Assembly (NCBI GenBank): GCA_025965915.1
Contig: JAOPWA010000036.1
Coordinates: 1-35,343, forward strand
DNA: 35,343 bases
Source: Dactylosporangium sp.
GTDB lineage: Bacteria; Actinomycetota; Actinomycetes; Mycobacteriales; Micromonosporaceae
Direction of reading: 5' to 3'
Both the position numbers and the translations under genes were made by a program. Shown here piece by piece: positions 1 through 7,054 of the stretch. Each line of letters begins with the position of its first letter. Position 1 is the stretch's first letter. Under the pieces are notes generated by a model. It was not told where the DNA came from. It saw only the letters and a list, made by a program, of their open reading frames with translations, and did not search any database.

Positions 1-708
1 CATGACGTAAGCCGGCATGATCGCGGCCATCATCAGGGCGGCGAAGTACCCGAACTGTGCCGAGCCGCTCAGGCCGTCGCCGGCGCCCTGCGTGGTCACC
101 ACGACGCCCGGTCCGCGCTTGTACTGCAGGGCGAGCATCACGATGACGAGGACGACACCGACCAGTTCCGCGGCGACGCCGACGTTGTTGACCCGCGAGA
201 TCACCTTGACGCCGGCCACGTTGAGCGCGGTGGTGAGGGCGATGGTGCAACAGCCCAGGAAGACGGCGTTGGTCGCGTCGTCGGTGAACACCTGGAAGCC
301 AGACCAGATCTGGGGCAGCACGATCTGCATCGCGATGGACACGGCCGCGACGCTGATGATCGAGCCGATCAGCATCGTCCAGCCGGAGAAGAACGAGCCG
401 ACCCGGCCACTGATGTGCTTCGACCAGGTGTAGACCGAGCCCGCGATCGGGAACCGGGCACCGAGTTCGGAGAAGCACAGCGCGACGCAGAACTGCCCCG
501 CCAGTACGAACAGCCAGGCCCAGAACAGTCCTGGCCCGGCGAAGCCGTAGCCGAACCCGAACAACTGGAACATGCCGGTCAGGATCGAGATGTAGCTGAA
601 GCCGGCGGCGAAGGAGGAGAAGCTGCCCAGGCTGCGGCTGAGCCGCTGCTGGTAGCCGTAGGTTGCGAGGTCATGGGCATCGGTCGCCCGGACGCCGTGA
701 TCGTTCAT
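1..708 (-). CDS. APC-superfamily permease, amino acid/choline transporter type (3' end cut off)
   Basis: This frame is absent from the ORF track because it has no stop inside the window. Reading from the ATG at 706-708, preceded by AGGAGG at 715-720, gives an uninterrupted 236-codon protein beginning MNDHGVRATDAHDLATYGYQ. It has a hydrophilic N-terminus followed by alternating hydrophobic segments, including SLGSFSSFAAGFSYISILTG, LFWAWLFVLAGQFCVALCFS and the loop FPIAGSVYTWSKHISG. This layout is typical of the amino acid/choline transporter branch of APC permeases, which are secondary importers in the cytoplasmic membrane. The family has about 12 membrane helices and 450-520 residues, so roughly half is missing. 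It lies 114 bp downstream of, and on the same strand as, the choline-kinase-like gene, so co-transcription is likely and the permease may import the substrate of that locus. The substrate itself is not readable from the sequence. Confidence 0.85.
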   Translation of the reverse strand, partial: MNDHGVRATDAHDLATYGYQQRLSRSLGSFSSFAAGFSYISILTGMFQLFGFGYGFAGPGLFWAWLFVLAGQFCVALCFSELGARFPIAGSVYTWSKHISGRVGSFFSGWTMLIGSIISVAAVSIAMQIVLPQIWSGFQVFTDDATNAVFLGCCTIALTTALNVAGVKVISRVNNVGVAAELVGVVLVIVMLALQYKRGPGVVVTTQGAGDGLSGSAQFGYFAALMMAAIMPAYVM

Positions 709-822
709 GCGTAGCCTCCTGTGACGGAGCGGGACCGGACGGCATGTCCGGTTGGGCGGAACGGATGCGGAGCCTCGGTGGTGCGGCCGGTCCGGGTGCT
801 ACTCGGTCGGGCATCGCTGGTA

Positions 823-1791
823 CTAGTCCGGACGTTGTGCCTCGTCGAGCAGCCGCTCGAAATCGGGGCCCGTGAACTCCTCCACCGCGCGGTCGTACTT
901 CTCCATCCCCCAGGACCAGAAGTCGAAGTCGATCGTGCTCACGGCGTCCTGGATCGACGCCCACAGCGTCCATCCGTACTTGGACATCAGCCCCAGCAGG
1001 CGGGCGCGAGCGAGCTTGTGTCGAAGATGCCGGCCGTAATAGCTGTCGACCAGCTCTTCCAGATGTTCCAGCGTCAGGTTCGACTCGCTCCAGATGTTGC
1101 CGAGCTCGAAGCACGCGTCGTTGTTGCCGGAGTACTCGTAGTCGATGAGCCACAGTCGCGACCCGTCGTCGAGGAAGTTGGCGGCGAGCAGGTCGTTGTT
1201 GCAGGGCACGGTGCCCTCGTCGCGTACAGCCAGGGCGTCGGCGAGCCGGTCGACCTGCGGCATGAGGTCCAGGTACCCCGTCGGCAGGCGGAAGCCGCGC
1301 GCCCGCACGATGTTCAGGTAGTCACGCTGGATGCGGAACATGTTGAAGTCGTTGCGGAACCTGGGCCCGGTGTGGAGCAGTCGGCAGGCCCGCGCCACCC
1401 GGGCGAGCTGCCCTGAGTCGCGAAGGTCTTGGGGGGCAAGGGTCTTGGCGTTGACGAACTCCACGACCAGCACGTGCAGTTCGGGTACGTAATCGAGGAC
1501 GCGAGGCGCGGCGCCGGACTCGGCCGCGGCGACCGAGTTGGCGTACTCCGCGTCGCGGTTGATGGACAGTAGGTCACCGTCCGAACTTGAGTGGCGGACC
1601 ACGACAGTGCGCTCAGGGGTGGTGACCTTGTAGTTGAAGTTGGTCAGGCCCCCGTCGAGCCGCTCGACGGTCCTCGACTGTCCGGCCAGGCAGGGCAACA
1701 GGTCGAGAGTCTCGTCGATGCTCAGCTCCCGCTGGGCGGCCGACGAACCGGGCGCTATCTGCGTTTGTTGCGCAAGGTGCTGTTCGGCCAC
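823..1791 (-). CDS. Choline kinase-like / aminoglycoside phosphotransferase-fold small-molecule kinase
   Basis: This is a 322-aa protein of the choline/ethanolamine kinase (LicA-like) branch of the APH fold. Visible motifs are a nucleotide loop RLDGGLTNFNYKV (about 44-56), the catalytic loop PCNNDLLAANFL (196-207, Asp200 as likely base) and the metal-binding LIDYEYSGNND (215-225). The family usually has His before the Asn-Asp of the catalytic loop (HND); here it is NND. The ORF track starts at a TTG at 1911, but that extension has no good ribosome site and contains a 17-bp tandem duplication that shifts frame between copies, as expected of untranslated leader. The GTG at 1789-1791 has GAGGAG six bases upstream and is preferred. 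It probably phosphorylates a hydroxylated amine brought in by the adjacent permease; this is inference. Two GTCTAGAC operators lie in its leader. Confidence 0.8.
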   Translation of the reverse strand: MAEQHLAQQTQIAPGSSAAQRELSIDETLDLLPCLAGQSRTVERLDGGLTNFNYKVTTPERTVVVRHSSSDGDLLSINRDAEYANSVAAAESGAAPRVLDYVPELHVLVVEFVNAKTLAPQDLRDSGQLARVARACRLLHTGPRFRNDFNMFRIQRDYLNIVRARGFRLPTGYLDLMPQVDRLADALAVRDEGTVPCNNDLLAANFLDDGSRLWLIDYEYSGNNDACFELGNIWSESNLTLEHLEELVDSYYGRHLRHKLARARLLGLMSKYGWTLWASIQDAVSTIDFDFWSWGMEKYDRAVEEFTGPDFERLLDEAQRPD

Positions 1792-1849
1792 GGCGAGCTC
1801 CTCGGTTTTGCCTGCCGGGAGTGGCAGCTGATCGGGCGCGGCTGCAGTT

Positions 1850-1883
1850 GGCGGTTGGCTCTGTTGGGCGGTTGGCTCTGTTG
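1850..1883. repeat. 17-bp perfect tandem duplication in the kinase leader
   Basis: GGCGGTTGGCTCTGTTG occurs twice in direct succession (1850-1866, 1867-1883). The period is not a multiple of three, which argues against the raw ORF's upstream TTG start and for the GTG at 1791. It lies between the operators and the coding region. Confidence 0.9.
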
Positions 1884-1914
1884 GACGCTCAATGTATCGA
1901 CGTTTTGTCAATGA

Positions 1915-1948
1915 GTCTAGACTTAAACATTAGGCGAAATGTCTAGAC
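1915..1948. promoter_or_regulatory. Paired GTCTAGAC operators in the kinase/HAD divergent promoter
   Basis: Two perfect 8-bp palindromes GTCTAGAC lie at 1915-1922 and 1941-1948, with centres 26 bp apart, in an AT-rich stretch unlike the surrounding DNA. The second continues as GTCTAGACCGAAAAGGTC, very like GTCTAGACCGAATGGGTC at 11257. GTnTAnAC is the known core of operators bound by HutC-subfamily GntR regulators (the DasR/NagR dre sites contain GGTCTAGACC). A HutC-type GntR is encoded at 8958-9773. The second site ends about 31 bp before the HAD start codon, so binding there would likely repress both directions; that is inference. Confidence 0.75.
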
Positions 1949-1979
1949 CGAAAAGGTCTGGAGAGGCTAGCCTGCTGAC

Positions 1980-2726
1980 ATGGTGAACAGCCCGTCTGAC
2001 ATCGCCAGCCCGGCCCATCTCACGCCCTTGTTACGGGGCTGGGCCGCCTCACCCGGACGCGGGGTCATCTTCGACTTCAACGGGACGCTGTCCAACGACG
2101 AGCCGATCCTCCTGCGCATCTTCACCGAGTTGTTCGCCGAGCATCTGCACTGGACCCTGTCCCCGGACGACTACTACTCCAGGCTGGCGGGCCACAGTGA
2201 CCGCGAGATCATCGAAATGGTGGTCGGGAACATCGGGCCCGGTGACGGTGCCCCGAAAGACGATCCGCTCGTCGACCTGCTCCTGACGCAACGCCGCCGC
2301 CGTTACCGCGAACTCGTCGAGGCTTCGTCGCCGATCACTCCCGCCGCCGCGGCTCTGGTCCGGCGACTGTCGCGGGCCGGTGTTCCGCTGGCGATCGTGA
2401 CAGGTGCCCAGCGACCCGACGTCGAGTTCGTACTGGAGCGCAGCAGCATCGCCGACCTCATCCGGCTGATGGTGACCGAAGAGGACGTCACGCGGGGCAA
2501 GCCCGACCCTGAGGGCTTCCTGGCGGGCGCCGTCGGCCTCGGCCTCGACCCCCGTGACCTGTTGGTGTTCGAGGACTCGGTGGCCGGCATCCGCGCCGCG
2601 AAAGCCGCTGGGATGGCATGCGTCGCGGTCGTTGGCACGCGTGACGGCACTGCCCTCGCCACCGAGGCGGACTGCGTCGTCGCCGGCCTCAGTCCGTCCC
2701 TCATGGACGGCGTCCTGCCGGACTGA
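1980..2726 (+). CDS. HAD-superfamily hydrolase, beta-phosphoglucomutase/phosphonatase-like
   Basis: This 248-aa protein has all four HAD motifs: motif I FDFNGTLSND (Asp32 nucleophile), motif II AIVTGAQ, motif III Lys in TRGKPDPEGF, and motif IV VFEDSVAGIRAAKAAGM. A helical cap follows motif I (about 45-110), placing it in the HAD-IA group with phosphoglycolate phosphatase and beta-phosphoglucomutase. The second motif I aspartate, the usual general acid/base of phosphatases, is Asn34, so simple phosphatase activity is not assured; other HAD proteins with DxN do exist. It starts at ATG 1980 just after the paired operators and is followed 88 bp later by the FAD/GcvT gene. Co-regulation with a divergent kinase suggests it acts on the phosphorylated intermediate or removes a dead-end phosphate. 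The substrate is unknown. Confidence 0.85.
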   Translation: MVNSPSDIASPAHLTPLLRGWAASPGRGVIFDFNGTLSNDEPILLRIFTELFAEHLHWTLSPDDYYSRLAGHSDREIIEMVVGNIGPGDGAPKDDPLVDLLLTQRRRRYRELVEASSPITPAAAALVRRLSRAGVPLAIVTGAQRPDVEFVLERSSIADLIRLMVTEEDVTRGKPDPEGFLAGAVGLGLDPRDLLVFEDSVAGIRAAKAAGMACVAVVGTRDGTALATEADCVVAGLSPSLMDGVLPD

Positions 2727-2758
2727 CCCCGACGTGCCCCGTTCACCCATTCAGCTGA

Positions 2759-2790
2759 CCGACACCGCGTACAACCGACACCGCGTACAC
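2759..2790. repeat. 16-bp tandem duplication before the FAD/GcvT gene
   Basis: CCGACACCGCGTACA followed by A or C occurs twice in succession (2759-2774, 2775-2790), between the HAD stop and the ribosome binding site of the next gene. It may be a simple duplication or a paired protein site. Confidence 0.85.
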
Positions 2791-2814
2791 CTGGCATGAA
2801 TCGAGGACGAGCCG

Positions 2815-5304
2815 ATGTCCACTGACAAGCAACTGCCCACTTCCGCGAGCGTCGTCATCATCGGCGGCGGGGTCGGCGGCGCGAGCATCGCCTACCACCT
2901 CGCCGAACTCGGGCAGCGCGACGTCGTGCTCGTCGACCGCGACGAGCTCACGAGCGGGTCGACGTTCCACTCAGCCGGTCTCGTGGGTCAGCTACGCGCG
3001 GATCCGACCCTGACCCGGATGAACATGTACTCGGTCGAGCTGTACCGCACGCTGCAGCAGACCGACTTCGCCCCCGCCTGGGTGGAGTCCGGTGGGATAA
3101 AACTCGCGTCGACCCCCGAGCGGATGGAGGAGATCCGGCGCCAGATCAGCTGGTCGCGTACGTTCGACCTCGGTCTGGAGGAGATCTCCGCCGAGCAGGC
3201 CCAGGAGCTCTTCCCGCTCATGGACACCAAGGGCATCGTGGGAGCGGCCTACCTGCCCTCCGACGGCTACATCGACCCGTCGCAGCTGTGCTACGCGCTG
3301 GCCAACCTCGCCCGCCGCAACGGCGTCAAGATTCACACGCACACTCGGGTACTCGGCATCGACGCCGAGAAGGGCCGCGTCTCGCGCGTACGCACCGACC
3401 GCGGTGACATCGAGTGCGAGACGGTCGTCAACTGCGGGGGCATGTTCGCCGCCGAGATCGGCCGCATGGTGGGGGTACGCATCCCGCTGATCCCCATGTC
3501 GCACCAGTACCTGGTGACCGAGGCTTTCCTGCCGCGGCGCGAGCGTCCGCTGCCGACCCTGCGCGATCCCGACCTTCTGGTGTACTACCGCCAGGAGGTC
3601 GACGGCCTCGTCATGGGCGGCTACGAGCGCGACGCCGAACCGTGGACGGCCGACGCCAACTCCTACGACAACATCCCCGCCGACTTCAACGGTCGCCTGC
3701 TCCCCGACAACTGGGCGCGGTTGGAGGAGATCACCGAGAACTCCCAGATCCGGGTACCGGCAATGGGTGACGTGGGGCTGCGCAAGCTGATCAACGGGCC
3801 GGAGGCGTTCACCCCCGACAACGAGTTCTGCCTCGGCGAGACAGAGGTCGACGGATTCTTCGTCGCCGCCGGCTTCTGCGCGCACGGTATCGCAGGCGCC
3901 GGCGGCATCGGCAAGGTGATGGCCGAGTGGGTGGTCGAGGGGGAGCCGAGCCTTGACGTGTGGCACATGGACATCCGCCGTTTCGGTCGGCAGTACCGCT
4001 CGCCCTCGTACACGCTCAAGCGCACGCTCGAGACCTACCAGACCTACTACGACATCAAGTACCCCAACCACGAGCGCTCGGCCGGGCGTCCGCTGCGCAT
4101 GTCCCCAGCGTACCCGTGGCACGCCGCCCACGAGGCGTTCTTCGGTGAGAAGTCGGGCTGGGAGCGGGTCAACTACTACCGGTCGAACGCCGACCACGGC
4201 GACGAGTCGCTGCGCCCGCGTGGCTGGGCCGGACGGAACTGGTCGCCGGCCATCGGCGTCGAGCACGTAGCCACGCGGACCACCGCCGCGCTCTTCGACG
4301 AGACGTCGTTCGCCAAGATCGAAGTCAGTGGGCCGGACGCCGCCGATCTGCTCGAATGGGTCTGCGACAACCGGGTGGCGCGCGAAGTCGGCTCCGTCAC
4401 GTACACCCAGGCGCTGAACAAGCGCGGCGGCATCGAGGCCGACTTCACCGTCACGCGTACCGCGGACGACAGCTTCCTTGTCGTCACCGGTACCGCCTTC
4501 GGTTCGCATGATCTCGCCTGGCTGCGTCGGCAGGCGCGCCGGCGGTCGGCGGACGTGCGCATCACCGACGTCACCGGCCAGTACGTCTGCTACGGACTTT
4601 GGGGCCCGCGTAGCCGGGAGATCCTCAGCAGGCTGACTCCGGCCGACCTGAGCAACGGGGCGTTCCCGTTCATGACCGCACAGGACGTCGCGGTCGGCGA
4701 CGTCCCGGCGCGGGCGTTGCGCGTGACCTTCACCGGCGAGTTGGGCTGGGAGATCTATGCGCCCGGTGAGTACGGGGCGGGGCTCTGGACAGCATTGTGG
4801 GAGGCGGGACAGGACCTCGGACTGGTCGCGGCCGGTTACCGCGCCATCGACAGCCTCCGGCTCGAGAAGGGCTACCGGGTATGGAGCACGGACGTCACGC
4901 CCGAGACCAACCCGTACGAGGCCGGTCTCGGCTTCTGCGTGAAGCTGGACAAGCCCGGTGGCTTCCTCGGTGCTGACGCCCTGCGTGCGGCCAAGGAAGC
5001 CGGCGTGACCAGGCGGCTGCGATGCATCACCCTGGACGATCCCCGGTCCATCGCACTGGGCAGCGAGCCGGTCCGCGTCGGGGACAAGGTCGTGGGCCGG
5101 GTGACCTCCGGCGGATACGGCTACACCGTCGGCTCCTCGATCGCCTACGCCTACCTGCCGACGGCGGAGGCGGAGCCGGGCTCGAAGGTGTCGATCGACA
5201 TCTTCGGGCAGTGGGTGGACGGCGTCGTCGCACCTGATCCGTTGTTCGACCCCCGGTCCACGCGGGTCCGCCTGGATGTGGGGGAGCAGCCGGCCAGCCG
5301 GTGA
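2815..5304 (+). CDS. FAD-dependent amine dehydrogenase with C-terminal GcvT domain (dimethylglycine/sarcosine dehydrogenase-like)
   Basis: This 829-aa protein has an N-terminal DAO oxidoreductase domain with dinucleotide-binding VVIIGGGVGGASIAYHLAE (13-31), then STFHSAGLVGQLR (49-61). The His52 position matches the histidine that carries covalent FAD in dimethylglycine and sarcosine dehydrogenases. From about residue 425 to the end is a folate-binding GcvT domain with GELGWEIYAPGEYG and YRAIDSLRLEKGYR. Proteins of this build oxidatively demethylate N-methyl amino acids or amines and pass the one-carbon unit to tetrahydrofolate. The length matches full-size bacterial members, and the start has GAGGA 8 bases upstream. 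It sits downstream of the HAD gene under the GTCTAGAC promoter. The N-methyl substrate is not known; dimethylglycine or sarcosine are the default guesses, but the kinase and HAD partners do not belong to the standard betaine route. Confidence 0.88.
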   Translation: MSTDKQLPTSASVVIIGGGVGGASIAYHLAELGQRDVVLVDRDELTSGSTFHSAGLVGQLRADPTLTRMNMYSVELYRTLQQTDFAPAWVESGGIKLASTPERMEEIRRQISWSRTFDLGLEEISAEQAQELFPLMDTKGIVGAAYLPSDGYIDPSQLCYALANLARRNGVKIHTHTRVLGIDAEKGRVSRVRTDRGDIECETVVNCGGMFAAEIGRMVGVRIPLIPMSHQYLVTEAFLPRRERPLPTLRDPDLLVYYRQEVDGLVMGGYERDAEPWTADANSYDNIPADFNGRLLPDNWARLEEITENSQIRVPAMGDVGLRKLINGPEAFTPDNEFCLGETEVDGFFVAAGFCAHGIAGAGGIGKVMAEWVVEGEPSLDVWHMDIRRFGRQYRSPSYTLKRTLETYQTYYDIKYPNHERSAGRPLRMSPAYPWHAAHEAFFGEKSGWERVNYYRSNADHGDESLRPRGWAGRNWSPAIGVEHVATRTTAALFDETSFAKIEVSGPDAADLLEWVCDNRVAREVGSVTYTQALNKRGGIEADFTVTRTADDSFLVVTGTAFGSHDLAWLRRQARRRSADVRITDVTGQYVCYGLWGPRSREILSRLTPADLSNGAFPFMTAQDVAVGDVPARALRVTFTGELGWEIYAPGEYGAGLWTALWEAGQDLGLVAAGYRAIDSLRLEKGYRVWSTDVTPETNPYEAGLGFCVKLDKPGGFLGADALRAAKEAGVTRRLRCITLDDPRSIALGSEPVRVGDKVVGRVTSGGYGYTVGSSIAYAYLPTAEAEPGSKVSIDIFGQWVDGVVAPDPLFDPRSTRVRLDVGEQPASR

Positions 5305-5333
5305 CGAGGCGGACCGCCAGGTGATGCGAGGCT

Positions 5334-5732
5334 ATGGTCATGACAACGGACCGGAACGTGCTTGGTGGCGACCTGGAACCCTGCGGGACCGACCCGGTGA
5401 CCGGGTTCTACCGTGACGGGTGCTGCAGCACCAGACCGGAGGATCTCGGCAGTCATACCGTGTGCGCGGTGGTCACCGCGGAGTTCCTGGCCTATCAGCA
5501 GCGGGTCGGCAACGACCTGACCACGCCCAGACCGGAGTACCGGTTTCCCGGGCTACGCCCCGGGGACCGCTGGTGCGTGGTTGCATCGCGGTGGTTGGAG
5601 GCCTACGAGGATGGCGTCGCGGCGCCGGTGGTGCTTGCCGCGACCCATGTCCGTGCCCTGGACATCATCCCGCTCGAAGCGCTGAAACAGCAGGCGGTGG
5701 ATGTGCCGGCAGACCCCAGTTCGCTCGGCTGA
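5334..5732 (+). CDS. DUF2237 family protein
   Basis: This 132-aa soluble protein is recognisable as DUF2237 from the conserved NVLGGDLEPCGTDPVTGFYR, DGCCSTRPEDLGSHTVCAVV, GNDLTTPRPEYRFPGL and GDRWCVVASRWLEA blocks. The four cysteines (in EPCGT, DGCC and HTVCAV) and the GDRWC motif are typical. The family has no established biochemical role; it is widespread as a stand-alone gene of about 125-135 residues. It follows the FAD/GcvT gene by 29 bp on the same strand and could be the last gene of that operon, but the family occurs in many contexts, so no functional link is claimed. ATG 5334 and a second in-frame ATG at 5340 are both possible starts. Confidence 0.88.
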   Translation: MVMTTDRNVLGGDLEPCGTDPVTGFYRDGCCSTRPEDLGSHTVCAVVTAEFLAYQQRVGNDLTTPRPEYRFPGLRPGDRWCVVASRWLEAYEDGVAAPVVLAATHVRALDIIPLEALKQQAVDVPADPSSLG

Positions 5733-5734
5733 CG

Positions 5735-5778
5735 CTGGTCACAGCGCTGGGTTGCTGGATCTGGTCACAGCGCTGGGT
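5735..5778. repeat. 18-bp direct repeat, 26-bp period
   Basis: CTGGTCACAGCGCTGGGT occurs at 5735-5752 and 5761-5778, immediately after the DUF2237 stop codon. The core AGCGCT is palindromic, so the pair may be a two-site operator or just a duplicated segment. It precedes the nitroreductase remnant. Confidence 0.8.
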
Positions 5779-5827
5779 CGCCGGGTCCGGTGTAGCCAAC
5801 GCGTCAGGGCGCGGTCAGACTGTCACG

Positions 5828-5992
5828 ATGACCGCTCACTACCGCGCTCCGGGTTGGCTCACCCGCAACGTCTTCAACCGCCTGGTCGCGCTCTTGACCC
5901 GGCACGGCGTGAGTGGACCGGGCTCCAGCGACGAGCAACTCCGCGCGATCGCACCCGACCACCCCGCGTTCGAGGTCGTGCCGCTGAGCTGA
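5828..5992 (+). pseudogene. Internally deleted deazaflavin-dependent nitroreductase (DUF385/Ddn-like) remnant
   Basis: The reading frame from ATG 5828 encodes 54 residues. The first 28 (MTAHYRAPGWLTRNVFNRLV and onward to RHGVS) match the usual N-terminus of nitroreductase family deazaflavin (F420)-dependent proteins. The last part, SSDEQLRAIAPDHPAFEV, matches their usual C-terminus. The intervening 80-100 residues, which in the family carry the beta-barrel and cofactor contacts, are absent, and the two ends are joined in frame. No good ribosome site precedes it. The most economical reading is a relic of an in-frame internal deletion, not a functional mini-protein. The family identification is from memory of the pattern and needs an alignment. 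Confidence 0.6.
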
Positions 5993-6085
5993 CCGGCGCC
6001 GCCACCACCAGCGGCACCGCCGGTGACGCAGCAGCCCTGGCCCAGGCGATCACCACCCGTACTTCGGCACAGCTACGCTCGTCGA

Positions 6086-7000
6086 GTGCCTGAGGTTCCC
6101 GTTCGATACCGATCGTCCGACGAGGACAGTGGCCGATGGCTCGGCTTCCCGTTCCGGCCAGGCGACATCGTGATCAGTACTCGGTCCAAGAGTGGCACGA
6201 CGTGGATGCAGATGATCTGTGCCCTGCTGGTCTTCCAGACCCCGGACCTGCCGGCGCCGCTGTCGACGATGTCACCGTGGCTGGACTGGCTGATCACATC
6301 CCGCACCGAGGTGTATGCGCGGCTGTCTGCCCAGGAGCATCGCCGGTTCATCAAGACCCATACGCCTCTCGATGGAGTACCGCTGGACCGGCAGGCCACC
6401 TACATCGTGGTCGCCAGGCATCCGCTCGACATGGCGGTGTCCCTGTACCACCAGAGCGACAACCTCGATCATGAACGGATCCGCAGTCTCACCGGCCAGC
6501 CCAAGTCGAACCGGCCGCCTTCTCCACGCCAACCCCTGGATGAGTGGCTGCTGTCATGGATCGACCGGGAGGTCGACCCGCGTGAGGAACTGGACTCCCT
6601 GCCCGGGGTGATGTGGCACCTGTCCGACGCCTGGACGCGCCAACGTGGCCCAAACGTCGTGCTCGTTCACTACGACGACCTGTCTGCCGACCTGGAGAAC
6701 GAGATGCGCCGCCTCGCCGCGCTGCTCGGGATCACCGTGCCCGAGCAGACCTGGCCGCAGCTCGTCGAGGCCGCCACGTTTGAACACATGCGGGCCCGAG
6801 CTGACCGGCTCGCCCCAGACCCGTCGGGCGTCTTCAAGAACCGCGAAGCCTTCTTCCGACTGGGAATGTCGGGGTCAGGTCGCAAGCTGCTCAGCAACGA
6901 AGAGCTTGGGCACTACCGCGCACGCACGGCAAAGCTGGCACCACCGGACCTGCTGGCCTGGCTCCACCGCGAGGACCTGACGACAGCTACCCATCCGTAA
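6086..7000 (+). CDS. PAPS-dependent sulfotransferase (cytosolic SULT-like)
   Basis: A 304-aa sulfotransferase. The 5'-phosphosulfate loop is ISTRSKSGTTWMQ (about 30-42), the catalytic-histidine motif is FIKTHTPLDG, the 3'-phosphate site is VVARHPLDMAVSLYH, and the C-terminal loop is FKNREAFFRLGMSGSGRKLL. It would transfer sulfate from PAPS to a hydroxyl or amine of a small molecule. The ORF track begins at GTG 6023, but the extra 21 residues are basic and lack family similarity; the GTG at 6086, giving (M)PEVPVRYRSSDEDSGRW, fits how related actinobacterial proteins begin. The ribosome site is weak in both cases. It stands alone after the nitroreductase remnant, with no sulfate-activation genes nearby, so the acceptor is unknown. 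Confidence 0.88.
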   Translation: MPEVPVRYRSSDEDSGRWLGFPFRPGDIVISTRSKSGTTWMQMICALLVFQTPDLPAPLSTMSPWLDWLITSRTEVYARLSAQEHRRFIKTHTPLDGVPLDRQATYIVVARHPLDMAVSLYHQSDNLDHERIRSLTGQPKSNRPPSPRQPLDEWLLSWIDREVDPREELDSLPGVMWHLSDAWTRQRGPNVVLVHYDDLSADLENEMRRLAALLGITVPEQTWPQLVEAATFEHMRARADRLAPDPSGVFKNREAFFRLGMSGSGRKLLSNEELGHYRARTAKLAPPDLLAWLHREDLTTATHP

Positions 7001-7054
7001 TCACCATGGGCACCAGCAAGCGCCGGCAGAGGCGCGACGATCGCGAGGGTCGAT

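Noticed and set aside
17-714. Plus-strand ORFs at 17-433 and 415-714
   Set aside because: They oppose the permease frame, which has membrane helices and an AGGAGG ribosome site on the minus strand.
1792-1911. TTG start at 1911 for the kinase
   Set aside because: It would place the 17-bp frame-shifting duplication inside coding sequence and lacks a ribosome site; GTG 1791 with GAGGAG is better.
2992-4509. 505-aa minus-strand ORF opposite the FAD/GcvT gene
   Set aside because: It is the mirror of a well-supported enzyme in high-GC DNA; its translation is Val/Gly/Arg-rich with no domain.
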